NCBI GenBank assembly: GCA_900468535.1
Contig: UBTY01000027.1
Span: 62,001-126,000 of the forward strand
Origin: Hyphomicrobiales bacterium
GTDB lineage: Bacteria > Pseudomonadota > Alphaproteobacteria > Rhizobiales > Rhizobiaceae
DNA length: 64,000 bases
Direction of reading: 5' to 3'
The notes under the pieces are model-generated. The model was not told where the DNA came from. It saw nothing but the letters and a program-made list of their open reading frames with translations, and did no database searches. A program made the position numbers and the translations under genes. Shown here piece by piece: positions 1 to 7,874 of the stretch; the first letter of the stretch is position 1; every line of letters starts with the position of its first letter.

Positions 1-717
1 CGGTGCGCGGTCGAAAAATGCAAAGAGAAAGAAGCCAAAGGCGAAGCCACCGATATGCGCGTCCCAGGCGATCGGCTGATCGCCGCTTCCGATCAGGGGT
101 ATTCCAACCGCGATAAGGATGTTTCCGGCGAACCAGAACAGGATGAACATCGCAACGGTACGGCTGCGCAGCGCCAGCGGGATTGAGAGGCGCGGGTTGA
201 GATGTGCTGGCCCTGGCACTCGACGCTCCGGCGGAAAGGCGAAGCGGCAAGCCGCTCCCATCAGCGCGGAGACGACGCCCGATGCGCCAATAAGGACGGT
301 GGCTTCACCCCAGTTCAAGCCGGCATGCAGCGCAGCCGAGGCAATGGCCGAGAGAACCCAGAAGACGACATATCGGGCGACGCCTATCCTGCGGGCAACA
401 GGGGCGCCGAAGGCCATCAGCCACAAGCCGTTGAAGACGATATGCTCGACGCTGCCATGCAGCAGCGAGTAGGTAACCGGCGTCCAGTAGAGCTGAGGGC
501 CCTGTTCGGCCAACGCAGTGGCATAGCGGAGCGGAATGAAGCCGAAATTGAAGAACAGCCAGTCGGTGGCCGCTTCGGAAAGCAAAAGGGCCTGAACCGC
601 GTATATCGCCACAAGCGCTGCCAGGCTTGCCAGCACGGGGCCGGGAAGATTGAAAATCGGGGTACGCTGTGGCGACGGGGGTTCCGCTGTCGCCTGCGGT
701 TCGACCGAATCGTCCAT
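1..717 (-). CDS. Rhomboid family intramembrane serine protease (C-terminus cut by window edge)
   Basis: The minus-strand frame starts at an ATG at 717 (MDDSVEPQ...) and is open to base 1, giving 239 codons without a stop, so the C-terminal end lies outside the window. Several hydrophobic segments are visible. The catalytic serine sits in IGASGVVSALMG, around residue 140, and the paired histidine in AHIGGFAFGF near residue 230; both are diagnostic of rhomboid proteases, which cut transmembrane segments inside the membrane. The start codon lies 49 nt downstream of a minus-strand intrinsic terminator, so the gene probably has its own promoter in that short gap or is read through from the upstream RNA. 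The substrate is unknown. Confidence 0.88.
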   Translation of the reverse strand, partial: MDDSVEPQATAEPPSPQRTPIFNLPGPVLASLAALVAIYAVQALLLSEAATDWLFFNFGFIPLRYATALAEQGPQLYWTPVTYSLLHGSVEHIVFNGLWLMAFGAPVARRIGVARYVVFWVLSAIASAALHAGLNWGEATVLIGASGVVSALMGAACRFAFPPERRVPGPAHLNPRLSIPLALRSRTVAMFILFWFAGNILIAVGIPLIGSGDQPIAWDAHIGGFAFGFFLFAFFDRAP

Positions 718-765
718 CAACAGCCCTCGCTTGCTTCGAAAGGCAGGCTTACAGGAGCGACAGGC

Positions 766-799
766 AAAAAAAAAGCCGTTCGGCATGAAGCCGAACGGC
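766..799 (-). terminator. Intrinsic terminator of the candidate small RNA
   Basis: A perfect 10-bp stem, GCCGTTCGGC with GCCGAACGGC, closes a 5-nt loop and is followed on the minus strand by nine consecutive T residues (766-774). This is among the strongest terminators in the window. Confidence 0.85.
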
Positions 800-870
800 C
801 CGCTGGGCGCCCTCCCCCGAGATGACCTGCGCACCAGCAATCTGTGCTGAACTTCCGGAACCGGAAGCGA
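766..870 (-). ncRNA. Candidate small RNA, family unknown
   Basis: On the minus strand a strong intrinsic terminator (766-799) lies upstream of the rhomboid gene, with no protein gene ending at it; the nearest gene on the other side (1024) is divergent. A transcript starting about 870 would be about 105 nt. A possible promoter is TTGAGA (901-906), 17 nt spacer, AACTAT (878-883). The body can form a hairpin from CTTCCGGTTCCGGAAG, carries GGTCATC twice, and has an exposed GGGGGAGGG purine stretch. I could not match it to 6S, SRP, tmRNA or a named rhizobial sRNA family. The terminator is seen directly; the 5' end and RNA function are inference. Confidence 0.5.
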
Positions 871-1023
871 TGACCGGATAGTTGCATGCCGCGCCGCAGC
901 TCTCAACCGCAACCACTTCTTAACCTTAACCGCCGTGATCTGGCATGAAAAACGCATCGGACCAATTATCGGCGGCCATGAGGGCCGTGTTTTGAACCGG
1001 AATGAAACAGATCGGCCAGATCC

Positions 1024-1656
1024 ATGCGTCTCAGGGCAACCATCGACATTTTTGAATACTGGAACCGCATTCGCGGCGCGGAATTGGCGCCGTTGCGGTC
1101 GCAGATAGAGCCTCGGGAAGTCCGCCACATCCTCGCAAATCTCTTCATGCTGGAAAAGACGGAGGCCGGGCGTATCGTCTTCAGGCTGGCCGGAACAAAG
1201 ATCTGCGACCTGTTCGGACACGATCTTGGAGGTTGCGGCCTCTCCGAGCTCTGGGCGCATGGCCAGGAGGACATCGAGAGCACAGCCGCCGGAATCATGG
1301 ATCACGGCATACCTGCCCTGCTGAACGCCACGGGCTACAGCACAGCAGGACATCGCGCGACGTTCGAGATCATCCTTCTCCCGCTGCGTTCGGCCGACGG
1401 CAGCAACGACAAGTTACTTGGCGCCATCGCGCCCGCAGCCGCCGCGAGCTGGCTTGCAGTGGTCCCCCTGCAATTCCTCGCCCTTGATCGCAGCCGACTG
1501 CTTCACGAACCGCTGGCCCGCCAACTCGAGACCCTGCAGCCACCCGCTCCGGTGCCGGCAACGCGCCCTGCCTCCATTTCCGCAACGCTGCAGCGTTTGA
1601 TGTCGGGATTGCTGCACCGCCAGCCGGACCGAGATGTGCCATTTCGGCACTCGTGA
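1024..1656 (+). CDS. PAS domain protein (PAS_5 family)
   Basis: A 210-residue protein whose first about 150 residues (IDIFEYWNRIRG, then FRLAGTKICDLFGHDL) match the alphaproteobacterial PAS_5 family, usually single-domain proteins of unknown signal. There is no kinase, HTH or GGDEF output domain. The last about 50 residues are proline/alanine-rich and probably disordered. The ATG at 1024 is chosen because the PAS_5 core begins within 10 residues of it; there is no good Shine-Dalgarno sequence. It is followed after 100 nt by a double-PilZ protein in the same direction, which hints at a link to c-di-GMP signalling, but that is only context. Confidence 0.75.
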   Translation: MRLRATIDIFEYWNRIRGAELAPLRSQIEPREVRHILANLFMLEKTEAGRIVFRLAGTKICDLFGHDLGGCGLSELWAHGQEDIESTAAGIMDHGIPALLNATGYSTAGHRATFEIILLPLRSADGSNDKLLGAIAPAAAASWLAVVPLQFLALDRSRLLHEPLARQLETLQPPAPVPATRPASISATLQRLMSGLLHRQPDRDVPFRHS

Positions 1657-1756
1657 CTGTGCCGCGCCGAGCGCGCAACCGCAGGATTGAAACAACCTTC
1701 TGTTAATGGATTGCGGATAAAGATCGCGTATAAGTTATTTGCAAAGAAGCCCTTTA

Positions 1757-2368
1757 ATGCACGCGTTCCAGCAAGCTCAGACGCAACGGCCTGCGCCTCG
1801 CCCTGAACAAGGTGCTTTTCAGCGCGTCCCTATCAATATGCAGGGACGCTTGATGCTGGCCAATTACGAAGAATACGAATGCCTCGTGATCGACATGTCG
1901 CCGGGCGATATGTACGTCACCTGCCAGGGACGTCCGCGCAGCGGCGAGCGAGTCATTGCCTATATCGATCACCTCGGTCGCGTCGAAGGCTATGTACTGG
2001 CCGTCGACGCCCGTGGCTTTACGATGTCCATCACCGCGACAGAACGCAAGCGCGAGAAGCTTGCCGCCCAGCTGACTTGGCTCGCGAACAAGCATGAGCT
2101 TGGCCTTCCAGAGGATCGTCGCCACGACCGACTGACGCCGAGAGAGACGAAGACCGAAATCTCGCTCGAGGACGGCACCAAGTATCTCTGCCGCATCATG
2201 GACCTTTCCTTGTCGGGCGCTGCTGTCGATGTCGAAGTGCGGCCCGCTATCGGGACAGCCGTTCGCCTCGGCAACATGCGGGGTCGCGTCGTGCGCCATT
2301 TCGTTGAAGGCGTCGCCATCGAATTCCTGTCGGTGCAATCGCGCGAAACGCTCCGCGAATTTCTCTGA
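1757..2368 (+). CDS. PilZ-domain protein with two PilZ units
   Basis: A 203-residue cytoplasmic protein built from two PilZ-like barrels. The C-terminal one has the c-di-GMP signature: RLTPR fits RxxxR and DLSLSG fits [D/N]xSxxG. The N-terminal one keeps the fold (QRVPINMQGRL, then DMSPGD) but its last glycine is aspartate, so it probably does not bind c-di-GMP in the usual way. Such proteins act as c-di-GMP receptors controlling motility or envelope functions. The ATG at 1757 has an AAGAAG purine stretch upstream; an in-frame TTG at 1739 would add six residues. Confidence 0.85.
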   Translation: MHAFQQAQTQRPAPRPEQGAFQRVPINMQGRLMLANYEEYECLVIDMSPGDMYVTCQGRPRSGERVIAYIDHLGRVEGYVLAVDARGFTMSITATERKREKLAAQLTWLANKHELGLPEDRRHDRLTPRETKTEISLEDGTKYLCRIMDLSLSGAAVDVEVRPAIGTAVRLGNMRGRVVRHFVEGVAIEFLSVQSRETLREFL

Positions 2369-2424
2369 GACAAGTCATCGCGCTGTCATGAAGCGACGCC
2401 ATCAAGGCCGTCGGAAGGTGACCG

Positions 2425-3393
2425 ATGACATTCCTCTATCCTGAGGCGACTCCCTACGACGGCGGCCTCCTCCCCGTTGGCGATGGACAACAGATCTACT
2501 GGGAGACTTACGGCAACCCCGATGGCGCGCCGGCGGTCTATGTGCACGGCGGACCGGGGTCCGGCTCGACAGCTTCGGCGACGCGCTACTTCGATCCTTC
2601 CGTCTATCGCATCATTCTCTTCGATCAGCGAAACTGCGGCCGCAGCTTGCCTAACGCCTCGGCGATGACGACGGATCTCGCTGCCAATACGACCTGGCAT
2701 CTCGTCGACGATATGGAGCGCTTGCGCGCCCACCTCGGAATACAAGACTGGCTACTCTTCGGTACCTCATGGGGCTCCACGCTGGCTTTGGCGTATGCGC
2801 AGGCCCATCCGGCAGCCGTGACAGGCATGATCCTCGGCGGCGTGACAACGACGCGCCGCTCCGAGATCGACTGGCTGACGCACGGCCTGGCACATTTGTT
2901 TCCTGCCGAATGGCACCGACTGGTGGATGCGCTTCCGGAAAATCTGCGAGCCTTCGACGTGGTCGATGCCTATCGCCAGTTGCTCAACGCTCCGGATATC
3001 GAGACGCGGCTACAGGCCGCGCGCGATTGGCATGACTGGGAATCGGCTTCGATCCTGCACGCCGATCCGGCAGGATTGCCTCGGCGCTGGAAGGACCCGC
3101 TCTATCTCCTCACACGAGCGCGCATCATTACCCACTACTTCAGCCACAATGCCTGGCTCGAAGAAGGACAGCTTCTCAGCAACGCCTGGAGGCTCGACGG
3201 CATTCCCGGCATGCTGATTCAGGGACGCCTTGACCTCGAAGCGCCACTTGTCACCGCCTGGGAACTATCTCGCGCCTGGAAGGACAGCGAGTTGATCGTG
3301 ATCGAGAATGCCGCGCATTCGACTGATCATCAGGACATGGCGGCCGCGATCCTTAGATCCGCCAACCGTTTTCGAGAAAAAATCAGAAAATAA
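2425..3393 (+). CDS. pip: Proline iminopeptidase
   Basis: A 322-residue alpha/beta hydrolase of the peptidase S33 family, which removes N-terminal proline from peptides in the cytoplasm. Visible landmarks are HGGPGSGS (oxyanion hole), the nucleophile elbow GTSWGS, the aspartate in QGRLDLEAP and the histidine in ENAAHS; FDQRNCGRS is the usual FDQRGxGxS region with Asn in place of Gly. Length and layout fit Pip. The ATG at 2425 has GGAAGG 7 nt upstream. It follows the PilZ gene by 56 nt and may be cotranscribed. Substrate choice within S33 cannot be settled from sequence alone. Confidence 0.88.
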   Translation: MTFLYPEATPYDGGLLPVGDGQQIYWETYGNPDGAPAVYVHGGPGSGSTASATRYFDPSVYRIILFDQRNCGRSLPNASAMTTDLAANTTWHLVDDMERLRAHLGIQDWLLFGTSWGSTLALAYAQAHPAAVTGMILGGVTTTRRSEIDWLTHGLAHLFPAEWHRLVDALPENLRAFDVVDAYRQLLNAPDIETRLQAARDWHDWESASILHADPAGLPRRWKDPLYLLTRARIITHYFSHNAWLEEGQLLSNAWRLDGIPGMLIQGRLDLEAPLVTAWELSRAWKDSELIVIENAAHSTDHQDMAAAILRSANRFREKIRK

Positions 3394-3767
3394 TTTTTGG
3401 CGCGATCGCCGATTATTCTGCTGAATCTTGCGTTTGGACGCCAAACGCCTGTCGAAACGGGCTATCCTTGCGCTGTCCTGTCAGGACCGAGAGGGTTAAT
3501 CCATCATTACCGACAGAGCACTTGCCGCCCGCGATGTTAACACTTCGAGCCAAAATGATATATTTTCGATCTTGGCCGCTTTCCCCAAACGCTAAAATTT
3601 GAATCAAGTTTGTCGCAAATGTCGTTCAAACTTTATTCGAATTAAGCGCGTGTTTTAGTCGAATTCGACTCACGTTTGAATCAACTAAGCCTTTATTTTT
3701 ACTTCGCAATTTTGCGTCGGATAAAAACGTCTGTGCGAATGTCTCCTCACGAACGGGGACACGACAA
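3394..3767. other. AT-rich intergenic region upstream of the BTLCP protease
   Basis: No coding sequence is supported in these 374 bases, which are clearly richer in A and T than the flanking genes. Visible elements are a hairpin with a perfect 8-bp stem (GCGTTTGG/CCAAACGC, 3430-3448) lacking a T-run, a perfect 14-bp palindrome AGTCGAATTCGACT (3657-3670), and a CtrA-like TTAA-N7-TTAC (3496-3510). It probably holds the promoter of the gene at 3768 with one or more operator sites. Confidence 0.5.
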
Positions 3768-4373
3768 ATGACAATAACAACTTTCATCAAGGGCGGTCTG
3801 GCCGCCGGAATGATGCTGATGGGCATGACGGGCGTTGGACAGAGCGCCTATCTGAGCATGACGGTTGTGGGCAATTCGAGCCCGCCGATCGGCGCCTATC
3901 AATTCTGCAAGGAAATTCCTGCCGACTGCAGCAATCCTGCTGGCGACCAGGGACCGCTTCTTCTCACCGAGGAGCGCTGGAAGACCATTCTGAAGATCAA
4001 CTACGATGTAAACTCCTCGATCACGCCGATGACCGACATGGAAGTTTACGGCGTGGAGGAACGCTGGGCCTATCCACGCACTGCAGGCGATTGTGAAGAC
4101 TACGCGCTGCTCAAGCGCAAGAAGTTGATCGACATCGGCTTCTCGCCGTCGGACCTGCTGATGACGGTCGTGCTGCAGCCGAATGGCGACGGCCACGCAG
4201 TCCTGACCATCCGCACCGATCGCGGCGACTTTGTTCTCGACAACATGCGCAACAAGGTCATGCTCTGGGCCGACACCGAATACACCTTCCTGAAGCGCCA
4301 ATCCGCTGACGATCCGGCGCGCTGGGTCAAGCTCCAGGACGGCCGCGCAGTCGCCGTCGGCAGCGTCAAATAG
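3768..4373 (+). CDS. Transglutaminase-like cysteine protease (BTLCP, LapG-like)
   Basis: A 201-residue secreted protein with a signal peptide (residues about 1-27, cleavage near GQSA). It belongs to the bacterial transglutaminase-like cysteine protease family (PF06035): the catalytic cysteine is in AGDCEDYALLK, the histidine in GDGHAVLTI and the aspartate in FVLDNM, so the triad is intact. The best-known member, LapG, is a periplasmic protease that clips large adhesins under control of the c-di-GMP receptor LapD. No LapD or adhesin gene is nearby, so that role is only an analogy. A strong plus-strand hairpin terminator follows at 4451. Confidence 0.82.
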   Translation: MTITTFIKGGLAAGMMLMGMTGVGQSAYLSMTVVGNSSPPIGAYQFCKEIPADCSNPAGDQGPLLLTEERWKTILKINYDVNSSITPMTDMEVYGVEERWAYPRTAGDCEDYALLKRKKLIDIGFSPSDLLMTVVLQPNGDGHAVLTIRTDRGDFVLDNMRNKVMLWADTEYTFLKRQSADDPARWVKLQDGRAVAVGSVK

Positions 4374-4450
4374 TTCTTCGCCGGCCCCTCCGGCGACCAC
4401 GTCCAAGCGACCGGTCTGTCCCCCGCATCCCCGTCCCGACCGGCGCCTGA

Positions 4451-4487
4451 GGGCCGCTCCTGCTGTCCCAGGAGCGGCTCATCTTTT
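4451..4487 (+). terminator. Terminator after the BTLCP protease gene
   Basis: A perfect 10-bp stem, GCCGCTCCTG with CAGGAGCGGC, closes a 6-nt loop; the 3' side is followed by ATCTTTTA. The T-run is short, so efficiency is uncertain, but the position 78 nt past the stop codon fits. Confidence 0.65.
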
Positions 4488-4596
4488 ATGTGGGATTTAC
4501 ACTTATTTAACCACACCAACCGGATCATTGCGGCAATAGAATCCCTGCCGGCGGCTCTTGTTCTTCTTGCCTCGGTCGTTCTCTCCGAGGACCGCA

Positions 4597-5349
4597 ATGC
4601 ACCACTCAGCCGAGACTGCACAGCCGCTTCACGAAACGCCACTGCTCTCGATGAGCCTGCTTCTCCGTGCCATGGCCGTCATTGCGACGCTGGCCGCGCT
4701 GACGCTCGCGATCAGCATTGGCGGTCGCTGGATCGGCGAACGCATTTCGCTCGCAGGCAACACAGACAGCGTGGCACCGGTCACGCTTACCATCGGCCGC
4801 GACACGCTTGAGGTCCCCGCAAACGCCATCCGCTTTTCCAGCCAGCGCAAGGACGGCGTCGCGGAGCGCGCCGATCTCTACCTCACCTGGCCGCAAATGC
4901 AGGGCTATACGAAGGACAACCGGGACCGTTTCGACGACATCAGCCAGTCCTCCGGCCTGATCTTTATGCAGATCACACAAAGCACGATGTCGCGTGACAT
5001 GTCCGGCAGGCTGGAGCCGATCTACAACCACCTCGTGGATGGCAAGTCCGAGACCTTCGGCGCAGGCATGACGCTTCATCATTTCCGCGCGGACGCGGGT
5101 TATCCGGGCGAAGTTCTGCTGACCGCACCGCGCATCAACGCCGACGATTATGTCGTTCGCTGCATGCTGCCTGCGACGGCGGAAGCGGCAACCAGCGGCG
5201 ACTGCCAAAGGGACATCAAGGTCGGACGCGATTTAAGTGTGCTTTACCGCTTCTCGAGTCAGCATTTGCCCGACTGGGACCATATTGATGCCGCTATTCG
5301 CCACTTTGTGGAGGCGCGACTTGTGACCCGTTCCGATGCGGGCCGCTAG
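4597..5349 (+). CDS. Membrane-anchored protein of unknown function
   Basis: A 250-residue protein with one N-terminal hydrophobic segment (LLRAMAVIATLAALTLAISI, residues about 17-42) followed by a soluble region that would lie in the periplasm. I recognise no catalytic motif. Two cysteines (RCMLP and GDCQRD) about 16 residues apart could form a disulfide. The ATG at 4597 is preferred because GAGG lies 6 nt upstream; an in-frame TTG at 4558 lacks that. The next gene in the same direction is a peptidoglycan carboxypeptidase, so a cell-envelope role is possible but not shown. Confidence 0.7.
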   Translation: MHHSAETAQPLHETPLLSMSLLLRAMAVIATLAALTLAISIGGRWIGERISLAGNTDSVAPVTLTIGRDTLEVPANAIRFSSQRKDGVAERADLYLTWPQMQGYTKDNRDRFDDISQSSGLIFMQITQSTMSRDMSGRLEPIYNHLVDGKSETFGAGMTLHHFRADAGYPGEVLLTAPRINADDYVVRCMLPATAEAATSGDCQRDIKVGRDLSVLYRFSSQHLPDWDHIDAAIRHFVEARLVTRSDAGR

Positions 5350-5485
5350 AATGCCGGGAAACGCCGAAACAAACGATTAATCATAAACCGATTGGTAACC
5401 CTGCCCCGCTATCCTTCGCGGAATTGATCGTGCGGGAGGGTGCGCGGTCCCGAGAAAATCTGAACTGCAAGCAAAGAGTGAAATA

Positions 5486-6943
5486 GTGTCAAGGTCAATT
5501 TCCTCCGTATCTCCGATCCGTTCGAGAAGCTTCCTGGTCAAGGCGATCGCTGCCTTCTCGATAGCATTTGGAATCGTAACGGCTGACTCGATCAACGCGG
5601 AGGCAGAGGCCGCCAATTCCAGATATGCCGGGATTGTCGTCGACGCCAACAGCGGGAACGTCCTCTATAGCGAGAATGCGGATCGCTTGCAGTATCCCGC
5701 ATCGCTGACCAAAATGATGACGCTTTACCTGACGTTCGAAGCCTTGGAACAGGGGCGTATTCGTCTCGACACGGCGGTCCCCTTCTCGGCTCACGCCTCT
5801 GGACAGGCACCGACCAAGCTCGGCGTTCGTCCGGGCGGCACGATTTCGGTCGAGCAGGCTATCCTCGGCCTCGTGACGCTCTCCGCTAACGATGCTTCGA
5901 CGGCACTTGGCGAGTTGCTCGGAGGCACGGAAGACCGTTTTGCCCAGATCATGACGGCCAAGGCTCACGCGCTCGGCATGACCCGCACGACCTACCGAAA
6001 TGCCAACGGTCTGCCGAATACCGCCCAGATGACGACAGCTCGCGACCAGGCTCGCCTGGGTATCGCGCTGCGCCAGCATTTTCCGCAGTACTACGGCTAT
6101 TTCTCCACGCAGAGCTTCAAGTTCGGCAACCGCATTATCCGAAGCCATAATCGCCTCGTCGGTTCCGTTCGCGGCGTCGACGGCATCAAGACCGGCTACA
6201 CCCGCGCAGCTGGCTTTAATCTCGTCAGTTCCGTCCAGGTTGATGGCAAGTCGATCGTTGGCGTCGTTCTCGGTGGCGCATCCACTCCGGCGCGCGACAC
6301 CCAGATGCGCAACCTGATTGCCAGCTATCTGCCGAAGGCTTCCACACGCGGCGGTTCGGCCAATCTCGTTGCACAGGCTCCGAAGATCTCGTCGGAACCG
6401 GTCATCCCGGTTACTGCTGCCAAAAGCGAAGTTGCCTCCGTCGGCGGCGTTGATCTGCCGCCTAGCGGCCCGACCCCCGATAGCCGCCAACAGGCTGCTT
6501 CGGCACAGGTTGCCTACACGGCCACGTCATCGACCAAGTCCGACAATCCGCTGCTGCAGGAAATGCCAGCTCCGACCAAGGTAAAGACCCAGCCGATCAA
6601 GCAGGCTGCGGTTGCTTCGGCGGCGCCGGCGCAGGCTTATGTTCCGCCGGAGCAGGGTGACACTTCGGTTGATACGCTGACGACCGCCTCGACCCCTACC
6701 CCGCAACCAAGCGGCTGGGTTGTCCAGATCGGCATCTCGTCGACCAAGGATGGCGCCATGGGCCTTCTTGATGGCGCGAAGGCCAAAGGCGGCAAGGCAT
6801 TGCGTTCGGCCAAGCCTCTTGCCGTCGCCTATTCCGGCGGCTACCGCGCTCGCTTCGGCGGTTTCGACGAGCAGCGCGATGCCGTCAATGCCTGCAACGC
6901 TCTCAAGCGTTCCGGCGTAAAGTGCTGGGCCTCGGCTCAGTAA
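5486..6943 (+). CDS. D-alanyl-D-alanine carboxypeptidase with SPOR domain
   Basis: A 485-residue penicillin-binding protein of the S11 family. An N-terminal hydrophobic segment is followed by the active-site motifs SLTK (PASLTKMMT), SAN (SANDAST) and KTG (IKTGYTRAAG) in the usual order. Residues about 285-405 are a Ser/Pro/Ala-rich linker, and the last about 75 form a SPOR domain (GWVVQIGISS..., YRARFGGF), which binds denuded glycan at division sites. The enzyme trims the terminal D-Ala of peptidoglycan peptides in the periplasm. The GTG at 5486 is the only plausible start before the hydrophobic segment. Confidence 0.9.
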   Translation: MSRSISSVSPIRSRSFLVKAIAAFSIAFGIVTADSINAEAEAANSRYAGIVVDANSGNVLYSENADRLQYPASLTKMMTLYLTFEALEQGRIRLDTAVPFSAHASGQAPTKLGVRPGGTISVEQAILGLVTLSANDASTALGELLGGTEDRFAQIMTAKAHALGMTRTTYRNANGLPNTAQMTTARDQARLGIALRQHFPQYYGYFSTQSFKFGNRIIRSHNRLVGSVRGVDGIKTGYTRAAGFNLVSSVQVDGKSIVGVVLGGASTPARDTQMRNLIASYLPKASTRGGSANLVAQAPKISSEPVIPVTAAKSEVASVGGVDLPPSGPTPDSRQQAASAQVAYTATSSTKSDNPLLQEMPAPTKVKTQPIKQAAVASAAPAQAYVPPEQGDTSVDTLTTASTPTPQPSGWVVQIGISSTKDGAMGLLDGAKAKGGKALRSAKPLAVAYSGGYRARFGGFDEQRDAVNACNALKRSGVKCWASAQ

Positions 6944-7055
6944 TGCCAATGGCTTGCCGCCTATGTGTTTCAGGCGGCGGCCGAACAGGGCGCGGATCGG
7001 TGTTTGCGATCCCGCCTGGTGACCTGCTCGATGTGTATTGCGTACGGGGATAACA

Positions 7056-7334
7056 ATGGCGATCAATGAGAACACTCCAGAGTTTCCGCCTCATGGCAGA
7101 TTGACGGGGAAGAATCCCCGCGCTGGATTGCACCCTCTCCATGAGGCTGCGCTTCGCCTCGCCGAAATCGGCGTGCAGCGGCAAAAGCCGAAGACGGCCA
7201 AGACCAAGGATCTGATCAACCTTCTGCTTTGCCATGGCGCACGCGCCTGGCGCTACTCGCAGCCAGAGGCGACGATCCATCTGCATGTGACATGTGCGGA
7301 CGGCAGATCGCCGGTGACGCTCCGGCTGCGCTGA
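7056..7334 (+). CDS. Small conserved-looking protein of unknown function
   Basis: A 92-residue soluble basic protein, MAINENTPEF..., with no membrane segment and no motif I recognise. The middle (HEAALRLAEIGVQRQ, then TKDLINLLLCHGARAW) looks helical. The ATG at 7056 is preceded by ACGGGGAT, a good Shine-Dalgarno match; an upstream in-frame TTG at 7038 has less support. It lies 112 nt downstream of the SPOR carboxypeptidase and converges with the DUF1489 gene, the stop codons being 3 nt apart. Codon use matches its neighbours, which argues for a real gene. Confidence 0.6.
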   Translation: MAINENTPEFPPHGRLTGKNPRAGLHPLHEAALRLAEIGVQRQKPKTAKTKDLINLLLCHGARAWRYSQPEATIHLHVTCADGRSPVTLRLR

Positions 7335-7337
7335 GGC

Positions 7338-7775
7338 TCAGAGGAGCCCTAACTCCGAGAGCTCGCGGCGAAGGTCTGCGGGCATCTCGGCGACGCCGTC
7401 TCCAAGGCTATGGAGATCGCGCGGAATGTCTTCCTGAGTATAGTAACGCCAGCCCTGAAAGGGACGCTTCGGCTGAACGGCCGTCTCGATCACCTCCGGT
7501 CCCAGGACCAGATGGCATCGCGAGATGCCTTCGCCATCGGTGAAGGTCTGGATGTCGAGCAGGTTCTGCCGCGCTTGTACCTGCCCCTTGATCACCCAAT
7601 AGAGCGATCCACCGTCGAGGAGCTCTTCGACCCGCTTGGGCACCATCCTCGTCGTATGGACGGAGTGCGGTTCAAGACCGGCAGCGATGGCGCTCATCGC
7701 ACGTTGCGCCACCCATTCACGCAGATCGTCGATCGAGTCCGCGCCAACACATAACTTGATAAGATGCAATGCCAT
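7338..7775 (-). CDS. DUF1489 family protein
   Basis: A 145-residue soluble protein (MALHLIKLCVGADSIDDLREW...) that matches the alphaproteobacterial DUF1489 family over its full length, including GGSLYWVIKGQVQARQNLLDI and PFQGWRYY. Function is unknown; the family is widespread in Rhizobiales and has no assigned reaction. It lies 99 nt downstream of the serine dehydratase on the same strand and may be read from the same promoter. It converges with the small protein gene ending at 7334. Confidence 0.85.
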   Translation of the reverse strand: MALHLIKLCVGADSIDDLREWVAQRAMSAIAAGLEPHSVHTTRMVPKRVEELLDGGSLYWVIKGQVQARQNLLDIQTFTDGEGISRCHLVLGPEVIETAVQPKRPFQGWRYYTQEDIPRDLHSLGDGVAEMPADLRRELSELGLL

Positions 7776-7874
7776 GCCGCCGTTGAAGTCCTTTTGCGCG
7801 GCAGCGTCAAGCGGCGAATTGCGCGGCAGGTCGCCGCGCTACAGATTTCGTCTGATGGGCGACGGCTGCCGCCA

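Noticed and set aside
766..900. Assignment of the candidate RNA to 6S, SRP RNA or tmRNA
   Set aside because: I found neither the 6S open bubble pattern, the SRP GGAA/tetraloop core nor a tmRNA tag frame; left as unassigned.
3430..3448. Terminator after proline iminopeptidase
   Set aside because: The 8-bp stem is perfect but no T-run follows on either strand.
3496..3510. CtrA binding site
   Set aside because: TTAA-N7-TTAC is one base off the full consensus and occurs by chance in AT-rich DNA; kept only as a remark, not as a feature.
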